Shown: positions 49,600-58,555 of the stretch, in pieces
How the letters are laid out: each line of letters starts with the position of its first letter
How positions within the stretch are numbered: position 1 is the stretch's first letter
NCBI GenBank assembly: GCA_027484985.1
Contig: JAIXRW010000003.1
Coordinates: 1-62,090, forward strand
Length of the DNA stretch: 62,090 nucleotides
Origin: Rhodobacter sp.
GTDB lineage: Bacteria; Pseudomonadota; Alphaproteobacteria; Rhodobacterales; Rhodobacteraceae
Reading direction: 5' to 3'
Made by a program: the position numbers and the translations under genes
The notes under the pieces: model-generated
What the model was told of the DNA's origin: nothing
What the model saw: the letters and a program-made list of their open reading frames with translations, nothing else
Databases searched by the model: none

Positions 49600-52500
49600 A
49601 TGGTAAAGAGTTACAGACCCACCGACAGCTTGCTGTCATCGCAATGGCACCTGTTCGATATCGGCCGGCTGGGGTTTTCCCAGAAGGACGATATTTCGGG
49701 CTTGGCGCGTGTCTGGGCCGAGTTCCGGGGCAAGGGCGTTTCGGTCGGCATCTGGGATGACGGGGTGCAGGCATCGCATTGGGACCTGAACGCCAATGTG
49801 GACGACAGGCTGCGGATCACCGTGCGGGGCACGTTGAACGAGGGGCGGCCGATGACGGGGCTGGACAGCCACGGCACAGCGGTGGCGGGGCTGATCGCGG
49901 CGGATGACAACGGGCGGGGCGGGGTGGGCGTGGCCTTTGACGCGTCTGTCACGGGGGTTCGCATCTTTGGCGGGGCGGATGACATCAATTCGGACTGGGC
50001 GCGCTATCTGCTGACGCTGGACAAGCTGGGCGGCTTTGACATCACCAACCACAGCTACGGCGCGACGCCGGATTTCGTGGTGTATGGCGATACAGAGAAA
50101 TTCGAGGCCTCGCTTGTTTCGGGGCGGGGCGGGCTGGGGACGATCAATGTCAAATCGGCGGGCAACCACGGGACCGATGGCAATGGCACGGCACTGGACG
50201 CATCGCGTGCGACGGTGACGGTTGCGGCGCTGACCGCCGACGGGCAGGTGGCAAGCTATTCGGCCTATGGGGCGCATGTGCTGGTTTCGGCGCCGGCGGG
50301 GGCGGTGACGAGCGACCGTCTGGGCGGGGCGGGATACAACACCGCGACCACGGGCGATTACACCACGGGTTTTGGCGGCACATCGGCGGCGGCGCCGGTG
50401 GTTTCGGGGGTCGTGGCGCTGATGCTTTCGGCCAATGACCGGCTGGGATGGCGCGATGTGCAGGCGATCCTGGCCTATTCGGCGCAGGGGACCGGCAGCC
50501 TTGTGACCGGAAAGACGACCTATGAGGATTCGTCCTGGCGGACGAACGGGGCCGACAACTGGAACGGTGGCGGGCTGCATTTCAGCGGCGATTACGGCTT
50601 TGGCATGGTGAATGCCTTTGCCGCCGTGCGGATGGCCGAGGTCTGGACGCTGATGCAGGGCGGGGCGGCGGTATCGTCGAACGAGGCGCAGGCGCGCGGC
50701 GGGATCGTGCGGACCGATGCCACCATCGCGGACAATGCCACGCTGCGGACAAGCTTTACTGTATCGGGGCGGGTCGAGCTGGAGCATGTGGCGCTGAAAC
50801 TGTCGCTGACCCATGGCGATATGACCGATCTGCGGATCGTGCTTGTTTCGCCCAAGGGGACCGAGGTGACGGTGTATGACGGATCGTCGGGGGACCGATG
50901 GACGGCAAGCAACGGGCTGGATTACACATTCGGGCTGGAAGGGTTCCGCGGCGAGCTGAGCAACGGGACATGGTCGCTGCGGATCACCGATACGGTGGCG
51001 CGCGATACGGGCAAGCTGACGGCGGTGTCTTTCACGGGCTATGGCGCGTCGGAGACGGTGAACGACGTGTATCACTATACCGACGAGGTGTTTGCCGCGC
51101 AGGCCCGCGCGGGCGGGGCGGGGCGGATGGTGCTGGCCGACCGCGATGGCGGGGCTGACTGGATCGATGCGGCGGCGATGTGGCGCGACCTGCGGCTTGA
51201 CCTGCGCGAGGGGGCATCGCAAAGCGCGGGCGGCACGGTCTTTGCCAAGATCGCGGCGGGAAGCGCGATCGAGAATGCCGTGGGCGGGGACGGGAATGAC
51301 ACGATCACCGGCAATGCGGGCAACAACATTCTGGCGGGGATGCGCGGGGATGACCGGCTGGAGGGCGGCGCGGGGGTGGATACCGCGCGGTTCCTTGGCA
51401 ATTCGGGCGAATACCGGGTGGTGCAGACGGGATCGACCGTCACGGTGACATCGCTTTCGGGGACGTTCGGGACAGATGTGCTGACGGGGATCGAATATCT
51501 GCGGTTCGATGACCGGCAGGTGACGGTTGCGCTGTCGGGGCGGAACGCAGTGGCGCCCACGGTGGTGCAGGGGGCGCCGGTGGCGCGGGCCGCAGGCTTT
51601 GCCGAGGCGGGGGCGCCGGTCGTGCTGACCTTTAGCGAGACGGTCAAGGCGGGGGCGGGAAGCTTTGTGCTGTTCGGTTCGGACGGGTCATCGCTGCGGC
51701 TGGCGGCGACGGACGCGGCTGTCAGCGTGGCAGGGCAGACGGTGACGATTACCCCGCCCGATGCGCTTGCAGCGGGGGTGGCCTATCGGCTGGTGATGAC
51801 GGCGAGCGCGGTGACGGACCTTGACGGCCACGGCGTGGCGCGGTGGAGCACGGCCGATATGGGCGTGTTCGAGGTGCGGCCCGCAGGCACGGGGCTGGGC
51901 GGCGGCGCGGAGGCCGACAGCCTGACCGGAACGGCGGGGGCCGATGTGGTGCAGGGTCTGGCAGGCAATGACACGCTGGCCGGATGGCGCGGGGCCGATG
52001 TGCTGCATGGCGGGCTGGGCGACGATCTGATGATCGGCGGCACGGGGGATGATGTCTATTACGCCGGATCGGCGGGCGACCGCGTGTCGGAAGCGGCGGG
52101 GGGCGGGTTCGATACGGTGCGGACCACGCTGGACAGCTATGTGCTGGGCCCCGAGGTGGAAGCGGTGCAATACATCGGCGCGGGCGCGTTTGCGGGGTCT
52201 GGCAATGTGGCGGCCAACCGGATGACGGGCGGCACGGGCGATGACACGCTGGCAGGCGGGGACGGGTCGGATACGCTGCTGGGCGGGGCGGGGGATGACG
52301 TTCTGTCGGGCGGGTTGAAGCGCGACGTGCTGGTCGGCGGGGCGGGGGCGGATGTGTTCGTCTTTGCCGCAGGATCGGCCCCGGCGCCGGGGGCGGCGGA
52401 TACGATCATGGATTTCCAGCGCGGCAGCGACCGCATCTCGGTGGCCGAGATGGACGGGAACAGCGATCTGGCGGGGCGGCAACCCTTTGGCCTGGGGCTG

Positions 52501-52656
52501 GTCGATGCCTTTGACGGCACGGCCGGACAGCTGCGGGTGACAGCCATTGAAGGCGGGGTCTTGCTGGCGGGTGATACCGATGGCGACGGGACGGCGGATT
52601 TCGCGGTGCGGGTGCTGGGGGCGCAGATGCTGACGGCCGGGGATTTCCTGTTCTGA
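49600..52656 (+). CDS. Secreted subtilisin-like protease with P-domain and RTX repeats
   Basis: The 1018-residue protein has an S8 domain with Asp in IWDDGVQ (about 53), His in DSHGTAVAG (91), oxyanion Asn in SAGNHGTDGNGT (189) and Ser in GGTSAAAP (262). A proprotein-convertase P-domain follows (about 375-485), then RTX repeats (about 560-590), an Ig-like or SwmB-type module (645-755), and more RTX repeats (GGTGDDTLAGGDGSDTLLGG) to the C-terminal secretion end. It lacks a signal peptide, so type I export is expected. It is an extracellular calcium-dependent protease. The ribosome binding site is weak. Confidence 0.93.
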   Translation: MVKSYRPTDSLLSSQWHLFDIGRLGFSQKDDISGLARVWAEFRGKGVSVGIWDDGVQASHWDLNANVDDRLRITVRGTLNEGRPMTGLDSHGTAVAGLIAADDNGRGGVGVAFDASVTGVRIFGGADDINSDWARYLLTLDKLGGFDITNHSYGATPDFVVYGDTEKFEASLVSGRGGLGTINVKSAGNHGTDGNGTALDASRATVTVAALTADGQVASYSAYGAHVLVSAPAGAVTSDRLGGAGYNTATTGDYTTGFGGTSAAAPVVSGVVALMLSANDRLGWRDVQAILAYSAQGTGSLVTGKTTYEDSSWRTNGADNWNGGGLHFSGDYGFGMVNAFAAVRMAEVWTLMQGGAAVSSNEAQARGGIVRTDATIADNATLRTSFTVSGRVELEHVALKLSLTHGDMTDLRIVLVSPKGTEVTVYDGSSGDRWTASNGLDYTFGLEGFRGELSNGTWSLRITDTVARDTGKLTAVSFTGYGASETVNDVYHYTDEVFAAQARAGGAGRMVLADRDGGADWIDAAAMWRDLRLDLREGASQSAGGTVFAKIAAGSAIENAVGGDGNDTITGNAGNNILAGMRGDDRLEGGAGVDTARFLGNSGEYRVVQTGSTVTVTSLSGTFGTDVLTGIEYLRFDDRQVTVALSGRNAVAPTVVQGAPVARAAGFAEAGAPVVLTFSETVKAGAGSFVLFGSDGSSLRLAATDAAVSVAGQTVTITPPDALAAGVAYRLVMTASAVTDLDGHGVARWSTADMGVFEVRPAGTGLGGGAEADSLTGTAGADVVQGLAGNDTLAGWRGADVLHGGLGDDLMIGGTGDDVYYAGSAGDRVSEAAGGGFDTVRTTLDSYVLGPEVEAVQYIGAGAFAGSGNVAANRMTGGTGDDTLAGGDGSDTLLGGAGDDVLSGGLKRDVLVGGAGADVFVFAAGSAPAPGAADTIMDFQRGSDRISVAEMDGNSDLAGRQPFGLGLVDAFDGTAGQLRVTAIEGGVLLAGDTDGDGTADFAVRVLGAQMLTAGDFLF

Positions 52657-52661
52657 CGGGG

Positions 52662-53792
52662 TCAGGGCTGTTGCAAAGGCAGTTCGATGTGGCAGGACAG
52701 GCCGGTTTCGCCCAGGTCAAGGCGGCTGGTCGCGGAAAGCTGGTAGGGCAGGGCGCGTTCGATCAGGTCGCGCGCATGGCGTGACGGATAGGACAGGGCC
52801 GGATCGGGCAGGGGGCCGGTTTCGCGCCAGTCGATCACCAGAACCGGGCCATCGGGGCGCGGATCAAGCCGCCAATCGACCGCAAGCCGCCCGTCGGGCC
52901 GCGACAGCGCGCCGAGGCGCAGCGATTCGGCCGCGAGTTCGTGCAGCGCAAGGGCAAAGGTCTGCACCATGGCCGACCGCAGGCGGATGCCCGCGGGGCC
53001 GCAGAGCGTGATGCGGGGCGCCCCGCCCGCGGCGCCGTCATCGGGGGCGGTGGCGGGATCGGGCAGGGAAAGCGCCGACAGTTCGGCCCGCAAGAGCGCG
53101 TCAAAGGTGATGCGGTCGCCTTCGTCAAGCTGGGCAAGCAGGCCCTGCACGCGGGCCAGCGCGGCAAGCCTGTCGCGGAACAGCGGGGCGAAGGTGGCAA
53201 GATCGCCCGCGCCATCGAGCGTTTTTTCAAAGACCGAGCGGACCACGCCCATCAGGTTGCGGGTGCGGTGCTGGAGTTCGGCATGGATGGTGGCGAGCCG
53301 TTCGCCCGCGCGTTTGCGGGCGGTGATGTCGGTGGCGAGGGTCATCATGCCGACGACTGCGCCGCTGTCATCGCGCAGCGGCAGGTAGCGGGCCGAAAGC
53401 CATGCCTGCGCGCTGATGCCGCCCTGAAGGCGGAGCAGGGGCATCGGGTCGATCTCCACGGTTTCGCCGCGCCGGACACGGGCGTAGTGGCCGGCATAAA
53501 GGGCGGCGCGGTCGGGCGGGACGGCGGCAAGCAGGGGCTGGCCGAACAGGCGGGGGTGGTGGTCGCCCAGCATGGCGGCCATCTCGTCATTATACAGCAT
53601 GACAAGATCGGGGCCCCATGCGACCGAGGCGAGCAGGCCCGAGGACAGCATCACCTCGGTCACGGTGCGGAGGGCGGGGGGCCAGCCGGACAGGGGGCCA
53701 AGGCCGGTGCCGCCCCAATCGTGGCGGCGGATCAGGGCGGCCATCTGCCCGGCGCCGGGGGGCCAATCTGCAAGCGGGGGGGCGGGGGGCAT
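52662..53792 (-). CDS. HWE-family sensor histidine kinase with PAS domain
   Basis: The 376-residue soluble kinase has a PAS domain (about 30-150: LVMLYNDEMAAMLGDHHPRL, LPLRDDSGAVVGMMTLATDI). The HWE dimerisation helix has phosphoacceptor His in HAELQHRTRNLMGVV, and a divergent ATPase domain follows (ALALHELAAESLRLGAL). HWE/HisKA2 kinases are the usual phosphodonors of PhyR and of single-domain partners. AAGGACATC precedes the ATG. It diverges from a single-domain response regulator with an EcfG promoter, which makes it a good candidate for the stress input. Confidence 0.9.
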   Translation of the reverse strand: MPPAPPLADWPPGAGQMAALIRRHDWGGTGLGPLSGWPPALRTVTEVMLSSGLLASVAWGPDLVMLYNDEMAAMLGDHHPRLFGQPLLAAVPPDRAALYAGHYARVRRGETVEIDPMPLLRLQGGISAQAWLSARYLPLRDDSGAVVGMMTLATDITARKRAGERLATIHAELQHRTRNLMGVVRSVFEKTLDGAGDLATFAPLFRDRLAALARVQGLLAQLDEGDRITFDALLRAELSALSLPDPATAPDDGAAGGAPRITLCGPAGIRLRSAMVQTFALALHELAAESLRLGALSRPDGRLAVDWRLDPRPDGPVLVIDWRETGPLPDPALSYPSRHARDLIERALPYQLSATSRLDLGETGLSCHIELPLQQP

Positions 53793-53915
53793 GATGTCCT
53801 TCGGTGGCGGGGCAAGCGGTGAACCGACACGAGGAATACATACACGCCAAGGTAGAGACGGATGACACAAAGTCCATTCCCGAAATGATAAAAATGCCGA
53901 AAGGCGAAGGGCGGC

Positions 53916-53940
53916 GGAACGGCAGGGCGGGGCGAGCGTT
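53916..53940 (+). promoter_or_regulatory. EcfG promoter of the single-domain response regulator
   Basis: GGAAC (53916-53920), 16 bases, CGTT (53937-53940), exact consensus, ending 31 bases before the ATG at 53972. Confidence 0.85.
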
Positions 53941-53971
53941 GGGCCGTGACGGGGCAGGACGGGAGCGGGGC

Positions 53972-54343
53972 ATGGAGCGCAGGCTGCGGGGTCGGCAGGT
54001 GCTGATCGTCGAGGACGAATATCTGCTGGCCGAGGACCTGCGGTTGACCTTTGAACAGTTCGGGACCGAGGTGCTGGGGCCGGTTCCAACCGTGGGCGAG
54101 GCGATGGCGGCGGTGGCGGACCATCCGCTGCTGCGCGGGGCTGTGCTGGATGTGAACCTGCGCGGAAACATGGTGTTTCCGGTGGCCGATGTGCTGCTGG
54201 CGCGGGCGGTGCCGTTCCTGTTCACCACGGGTTATGCCAGCGCGGTGGTGCCCGAGCGGCTCCGCGGGGTGGGGCGGTTCGAAAAGCCGTTCGACCCCGC
54301 TGCCGTGGTGGCGGCGCTGTCGCGGCTGATCCCCGAAGGCTAG
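53972..54343 (+). CDS. Single-domain response regulator, FATGUY-like
   Basis: The 123-residue protein is a receiver alone: VLIVEDEYLLAED acid pair, phosphoacceptor Asp in AVLDVNLRG, then PFLFTTGYAS and Lys in RFEKPFDP. The PFLFTTGY stretch closely resembles the PFxFATGGY motif of the FAT GUY single-domain regulators that feed the alphaproteobacterial general stress response. With an exact EcfG promoter and a divergent HWE kinase, a role in PhyR phosphorelay or its feedback is a reasonable inference. A GGGAGCGGGG ribosome binding site precedes the ATG. Confidence 0.88.
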   Translation: MERRLRGRQVLIVEDEYLLAEDLRLTFEQFGTEVLGPVPTVGEAMAAVADHPLLRGAVLDVNLRGNMVFPVADVLLARAVPFLFTTGYASAVVPERLRGVGRFEKPFDPAAVVAALSRLIPEG

Positions 54344-54468
54344 GCTGGCGCGGGACTTGCAGGGCGGTTGGCTGTTGCGCGGCGGCGGGGGCGGTGTTTC
54401 CCAAAGAGCAATTGCGGTTTGCCGCCTGCCGTGGCTAGGTTCGGGGCAGGACGGATCGGGGAGGGGCG

Positions 54469-54807
54469 ATGCAGCTGTTGGACCTGTCGATCATTGACGA
54501 GGTGCGGGATGCATTGGGCGATGCGGCATGGCGCGGCTATGCCGACCGGATGCTTGCGGAAATGCACGCCTTGGGGCCGGAATTGCGCGCCATGACTGGC
54601 GGCGATGCCGAGGCGCTGGCACAACGGGCCCATCGCGGCGCGGGGTCGGCGGTTTCTGTGGGGGCCAAGGCGCTGCATGCGCGGCTGAAGGATATCGAGA
54701 ACGCGGCGCGGGCGGGCGATGCGGGGCTGGCGGGGCTGGTCGAGGGATTCGGCGCGGTGCTGGCCGAAACCGAAGCCGCGATTGACGCGCTGGGGCTGGG
54801 CGCGTGA
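54469..54807 (+). CDS. Hpt-domain phosphotransfer protein
   Basis: The 112-residue all-helical protein has the Hpt histidine in LAQRAHRGAGSAVSVGA, with a following helix KALHARLKDIENAARAGDA. Hpt proteins pass phosphate between receivers. It lies 125 bases after the response regulator in the same direction, so the two may be co-transcribed and may function in one relay with the HWE kinase. GGGGAGGGG precedes the ATG. Its stop overlaps the next gene. Confidence 0.82.
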   Translation: MQLLDLSIIDEVRDALGDAAWRGYADRMLAEMHALGPELRAMTGGDAEALAQRAHRGAGSAVSVGAKALHARLKDIENAARAGDAGLAGLVEGFGAVLAETEAAIDALGLGA

Positions 54808-55127
54808 GGCAAAGGGCGGGTTGGCCGGGTGCCGTGATGGCGCTGGGGGTGGCGGTTGCCGGTTTGCCGGCGCTGGCGGGCGGCACGGATTGCGCGCCGG
54901 GGCTGGACAAGCGGGCGGCGCCCTGTGTGGCGCCGGGGCAGGCGATGCGCTGGCAGGTCGGGGCGCGGCTGCCGATCCGCACGCCGTGGTACGAGCTGCG
55001 CGACTGGGATCTGTACGGCCTGCCGGAACCGGCCGAGGGCACGCGCTATGTGCGGGTGGATGACGATATCCTGCTGGTGGCGATCGCGTCGGGGGTGGTG
55101 CTGGGCGCGGTTGCGACCATCGACTGA
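54804..55127 (+). CDS. RcnB-like exported protein
   Basis: The 107-residue protein has a signal peptide (about 1-26, ending LPALAGG) and an RcnB-type core: MRWQVGARLPIRTPWYELRD, YGLPEPAEGTRYVRVDDDIL, LVAIASGVV. RcnB proteins are periplasmic and linked to nickel/cobalt homeostasis in enterics; in alphaproteobacteria the role is unclear. It starts with a GTG that overlaps the Hpt stop codon, so it is translationally coupled to signalling genes. Confidence 0.78.
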   Translation: MRQRAGWPGAVMALGVAVAGLPALAGGTDCAPGLDKRAAPCVAPGQAMRWQVGARLPIRTPWYELRDWDLYGLPEPAEGTRYVRVDDDILLVAIASGVVLGAVATID

Positions 55128-55129
55128 GG

Positions 55130-55696
55130 CTAGCCGAGCGCGCGGGCGAAAAGGCGGGCCAGCATGGCCTGACCTTCGCGGTAGTCGGCCAGCGACCTGG
55201 CCGAGGATTTCAGGCCCTTGAGCGCGGTCATGATGGTTTCGGCCAAGCGGTCGGGGCTGCCAAGGCCTGCGGGCAGGGGTTGGCGGGCCAGCCATGCGGC
55301 AAGGGTGGCGGTCAATTGCGCCTCGCCCGCGGCGGCAAGGTCGCCGGTGACGGAGAAACCCGCATCCATCAGTTCCTGACCGTGGGGGGTGGACAGCACG
55401 GCCTGCATGAATTTGCCATCCTTGGCGACGAAGGCGGCGTAAAGGGCCTGTTCCATCGTCTGGTCCGGGGCATGGAGGGCGGTCTGCATATCGTGCAGCG
55501 CCGCGTCGAAATAGCGGATGGCGAGGGAGCGGAAGATGTCTTCCTTGCTGCGGAAATGCAGGTAAAGCGCGGTGCGTGACAGGCCTGCGGCGCGGGCGAT
55601 ATCATCCATCGCGGTGCGGCGGTAGCCATAGGTGGCAAAGGCCGTGAAGGCGGCGTCAAGGATGGTATCGGGGCGGGTGGCGGGCTGGTCTGGCAT
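55130..55696 (-). CDS. TetR-family repressor
   Basis: The 188-residue protein has a TetR helix-turn-helix at residues 10-55 (ILDAAFTAFATYGYRRTAMD, LSRTALYLHFRSKEDIFRSL) and a ligand-binding helical C-terminus. It diverges from the molybdoenzyme operon across 94 bases that hold a perfect palindrome, so it most likely represses that operon and itself. The ATG at 55696 begins the conserved part. Confidence 0.9.
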   Translation of the reverse strand: MPDQPATRPDTILDAAFTAFATYGYRRTAMDDIARAAGLSRTALYLHFRSKEDIFRSLAIRYFDAALHDMQTALHAPDQTMEQALYAAFVAKDGKFMQAVLSTPHGQELMDAGFSVTGDLAAAGEAQLTATLAAWLARQPLPAGLGSPDRLAETIMTALKGLKSSARSLADYREGQAMLARLFARALG

Positions 55697-55728
55697 GGTT
55701 CGGGCAAGCTGACAGTTGCCGTTCAGAA

Positions 55729-55740
55729 TGTCAATTGACA
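55729..55740. promoter_or_regulatory. TetR operator overlapping the molybdoenzyme promoter
   Basis: TGTCAATTGACA is a perfect 12-bp palindrome, flanked by further half-sites (CTGACA at 55709-55714 and 55743-55748, and CTGTCA at 55760-55765). Its right half forms the -35 hexamer TTGACA (55735-55740), so a bound repressor would block the rightward promoter. Confidence 0.7.
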
Positions 55741-55790
55741 GGCTGACACTTTGCGACCAAACTGTCACAAGGCTTGGGGTGGAGGATGCG

Positions 55791-56258
55791 ATGGCGGTCA
55801 GTTTCACGGTGAATGGCGAGATGCGGCAGGTGGATTTGCCGCCCGAGATGCCGCTTTTGTGGGTGCTGCGCGAGGGGCTCAATCTGACGGGCACCAAGTT
55901 TGGCTGCGGGATCGCGTCTTGCGGGGCCTGCACGGTGCATCTGGACGGGCAGGCGGTGCGGTCGTGTCAGGTGACGCTGGCCGATGTGGCGGGATCGCAG
56001 GTCGTGACCATCGAGGGGTTGGGCAACCCTGCGGCGCTGCATGCGGTGCAGGCGGCGTGGATCGCGGGGCAGGTGGCGCAATGCGGATATTGCCAGTCGG
56101 GGCAGATCATGCAGGCAGCGGCGCTGCTGGCGAAAAACCCCGCGCCAAGCGATGACGAGATCGACGCGGCGATGGAGGGGAACCTGTGCCGCTGCGGGAC
56201 ATATCCGCGCATCCGTGCCGCCGTGCATGACGCGGCCAAGCGTCTGTCGGGGGTGTGA
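55791..56258 (+). CDS. Isoquinoline 1-oxidoreductase-type small subunit, [2Fe-2S]
   Basis: The 155-residue protein carries both [2Fe-2S] sites of xanthine-oxidase-family small subunits: plant-type [15 protein letters not shown] plus a Cys in VRSC, and helical CGYCQSGQ plus NLCRCGTY. It passes electrons from the molybdenum subunit encoded next. GGAGG precedes the ATG. The stop codon is followed two bases later by the large-subunit ATG. Confidence 0.93.
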   Translation: MAVSFTVNGEMRQVDLPPEMPLLWVLREGLNLTGTKFGCGIASCGACTVHLDGQAVRSCQVTLADVAGSQVVTIEGLGNPAALHAVQAAWIAGQVAQCGYCQSGQIMQAAALLAKNPAPSDDEIDAAMEGNLCRCGTYPRIRAAVHDAAKRLSGV

Positions 56259-56260
56259 GC

Positions 56261-58489
56261 ATGGGCAAGGTGATGAAGATCGCGCGGCGGGGGTTCCTGT
56301 TCGGGTCGGTCGCCATTCTGGGTGGTGTGGCGTTCGGGTGGTGGAAGTATGAAACGCCCTATGGCAACCCGCTGGAGGGCGGCGAGGGGGCGACGCTGAA
56401 CCCCTATGTGCTGATTGACGCGCAGGGGATCACGATCATCGCGCCCCGGGCCGAGATGGGGCAGGGCGTGCAGACGACCCTTGCCGCGCTGGTGGCCGAA
56501 GAGATGGACCTGACCCTTGATCAGGTGCGGGTGATCCATGGGCCAGCCAGTGCGGCCTATTACAACAGCGCCATTCTGGGCGAGGGCGTGCCCTTTGCGC
56601 CCACCGATTTTGGCCGCGTGGCCGAGGCGGTGCGGGCGGCGATGGAGGTTCCGGCGAAGTTTCTGGGGCTACAGATGACGGGGGGGTCATCTTCGGTGCC
56701 GGATGCCTATGACAAGATGCGGGTCGCGGGGGCGGCGGCGCGGGCGGCGCTGGTGCAGGCGGCGGCGCTGCGCTTGGGCGTGGCGGCAGAGGCGTTGCGG
56801 ACCGAAGGCGGGGCTGTGGTGGCGCCGGACGGGACCAAACTGACTTATGTAGAATTGGCCGAGGCGGCGGCGGGGATAGAGCTGGACGCCGAACCCGTGC
56901 TGAAGGCGCCTGCCGCGTGGACCGTGCTGGGCAAATCGCAGGCGCGGGTCGATGTGGTGGCGAAATCGACGGGGACGGCAGTTTACACGGCCGATCTGCG
57001 CCTGCCCGGGATGCTGTTCGCCAGTGCGCGGACCAATCCGCGGCTGGGCGGGGCGGTGAAGGGCTATGATGCCAGCGCCGCCGAGGCGATGGCGGGGGTG
57101 GTGAAGGTGGTGCCCGTGCCGGGCGGCGCGGCGGTGGTGGCGCAGACGACATGGACGGCGATGCAGGCGGTCGAGGCGATTGCCTTTGACTGGGGCGAGG
57201 CGCCCTATCCGGCGACAAGTGCCGAGATTGCTACGGCGATGGCGTTCAACTTCACGCAAGAGTTCCGCGATTCGGTCAACCGTGATGACGGCGATGTCGA
57301 GACGGCGCTGGCAGCGGGCGATGTGTTCGAGGCGGCCTATACGGTGCCCTACCTTGCCCATGCGACGATGGAGCCGATGACGGCGGCGGCGCTGTTGAAG
57401 GATGGCAAGCTGACGATCTGGGCGGGCAACCAGTTTCCCACGCAGGCGCAGGCGGAAGGGGCGGCCTTGACGGGGTTGCCGGCCGAGGCTGTGACGGTCG
57501 AGACGCTGGCGATGGGTGGCGGGTTCGGGCGGCGGGCCGAGATGGACATCATCCGGCAGGCGGTGACGCTGGCCATGGCGGTCGAGGGGAAGCCCGTGCT
57601 GCTGACATGGAGCCGCGAGGAGGACATGACGCATGATGGCTATCGCCCTGCCGCGCTGGGGCAGGTGCGGGCCAAGCTGGAGGGGGGGCGGATCGCGGCC
57701 TTTGACTTTGGCACCTGTTCTTCGAGCGTGATCGAAAGCCAGGGCGGGCGGCTGGGTTTCAGCGTGCCGGGGCCGGACGGGGCGATTGTGCAGGGGGCGT
57801 GGGAACAGCCCTACCGGTTCGCCCATCATCGGGTGACCGGGTATCGGGCGCCTGCGATGGTGCCGGTGGGATCGTGGCGGTCGGTAGGGGCTTCGCAGAA
57901 CGCGTTTTTCCATGAAAGCGCCGTGGACGAATTGGCGCATCTGGCGGGGGCGGACCCCGTGCAGTTCCGGCTGGACCATATCGACCACGGGCCAAGCCGC
58001 GAGGTGATTTCGGCGGTGGCGAAGCTGGCGGATTGGGGAAGGGTCGCGGCGGGGCGGGCCAAGGGGTTTGCCTTTTGCATGAGTTTCGGGGTGCCGGTGG
58101 CCGAGGTGGTCGAGGTGGAACAGGGGCCAAGCGGGATACGCATCACGGGGGCATGGGCGGCGGTGGATGTGGGCGTGGCGCTGGACCCGCGCAACATCGA
58201 GGCGCAGGTGACGGGGGCGATGGTTTACGGGCTGTCGGCAGCGGTGCGGGGCGAGATCACCTTTGCCGACGGGATGGCCGAACAGCGGACATTCTGGGAT
58301 TACGAGCCCTTGCGGATGCCGCAGGTGCCGCCGATGCAGGTGGTGGTGTTGCAGAACCTTGAACGGATCCGCGGGATCGGAGAACCCGGCTTGCCACCCG
58401 TGGCGCCCGCGCTGGCCAATGCGATCTTTGCGCTGACGGGGCAGCGGCTGCGCGGCCTGCCGCTGGCAAAGGCGGTCGCCTTCGCCTGA
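56261..58489 (+). CDS. Isoquinoline 1-oxidoreductase-type molybdopterin large subunit
   Basis: The 742-residue protein starts with a Tat-like signal (ARRGFLFGSVAILGG) and has the molybdopterin cytosine dinucleotide enzyme blocks RAEMGQGVQTTLAALVAEEM, MGGGFGRRAEMD and GIGEPGLPPVAPALANAIFA. Such IorAB-type enzymes hydroxylate N-heterocycles or oxidise aldehydes, often at the periplasmic face. The substrate cannot be read. No cytochrome subunit or maturation factor follows. The ATG at 56261 is chosen over a GTG at 56255 overlapping the small-subunit stop. Confidence 0.92.
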   Translation: MGKVMKIARRGFLFGSVAILGGVAFGWWKYETPYGNPLEGGEGATLNPYVLIDAQGITIIAPRAEMGQGVQTTLAALVAEEMDLTLDQVRVIHGPASAAYYNSAILGEGVPFAPTDFGRVAEAVRAAMEVPAKFLGLQMTGGSSSVPDAYDKMRVAGAAARAALVQAAALRLGVAAEALRTEGGAVVAPDGTKLTYVELAEAAAGIELDAEPVLKAPAAWTVLGKSQARVDVVAKSTGTAVYTADLRLPGMLFASARTNPRLGGAVKGYDASAAEAMAGVVKVVPVPGGAAVVAQTTWTAMQAVEAIAFDWGEAPYPATSAEIATAMAFNFTQEFRDSVNRDDGDVETALAAGDVFEAAYTVPYLAHATMEPMTAAALLKDGKLTIWAGNQFPTQAQAEGAALTGLPAEAVTVETLAMGGGFGRRAEMDIIRQAVTLAMAVEGKPVLLTWSREEDMTHDGYRPAALGQVRAKLEGGRIAAFDFGTCSSSVIESQGGRLGFSVPGPDGAIVQGAWEQPYRFAHHRVTGYRAPAMVPVGSWRSVGASQNAFFHESAVDELAHLAGADPVQFRLDHIDHGPSREVISAVAKLADWGRVAAGRAKGFAFCMSFGVPVAEVVEVEQGPSGIRITGAWAAVDVGVALDPRNIEAQVTGAMVYGLSAAVRGEITFADGMAEQRTFWDYEPLRMPQVPPMQVVVLQNLERIRGIGEPGLPPVAPALANAIFALTGQRLRGLPLAKAVAFA

Positions 58490-58555
58490 GGCGGGGTCGG
58501 GTTTCGCGCGGCGGGGGCGCGCGGATAGGGGCTATCTGGCCGCAGAGGTGGCGCG

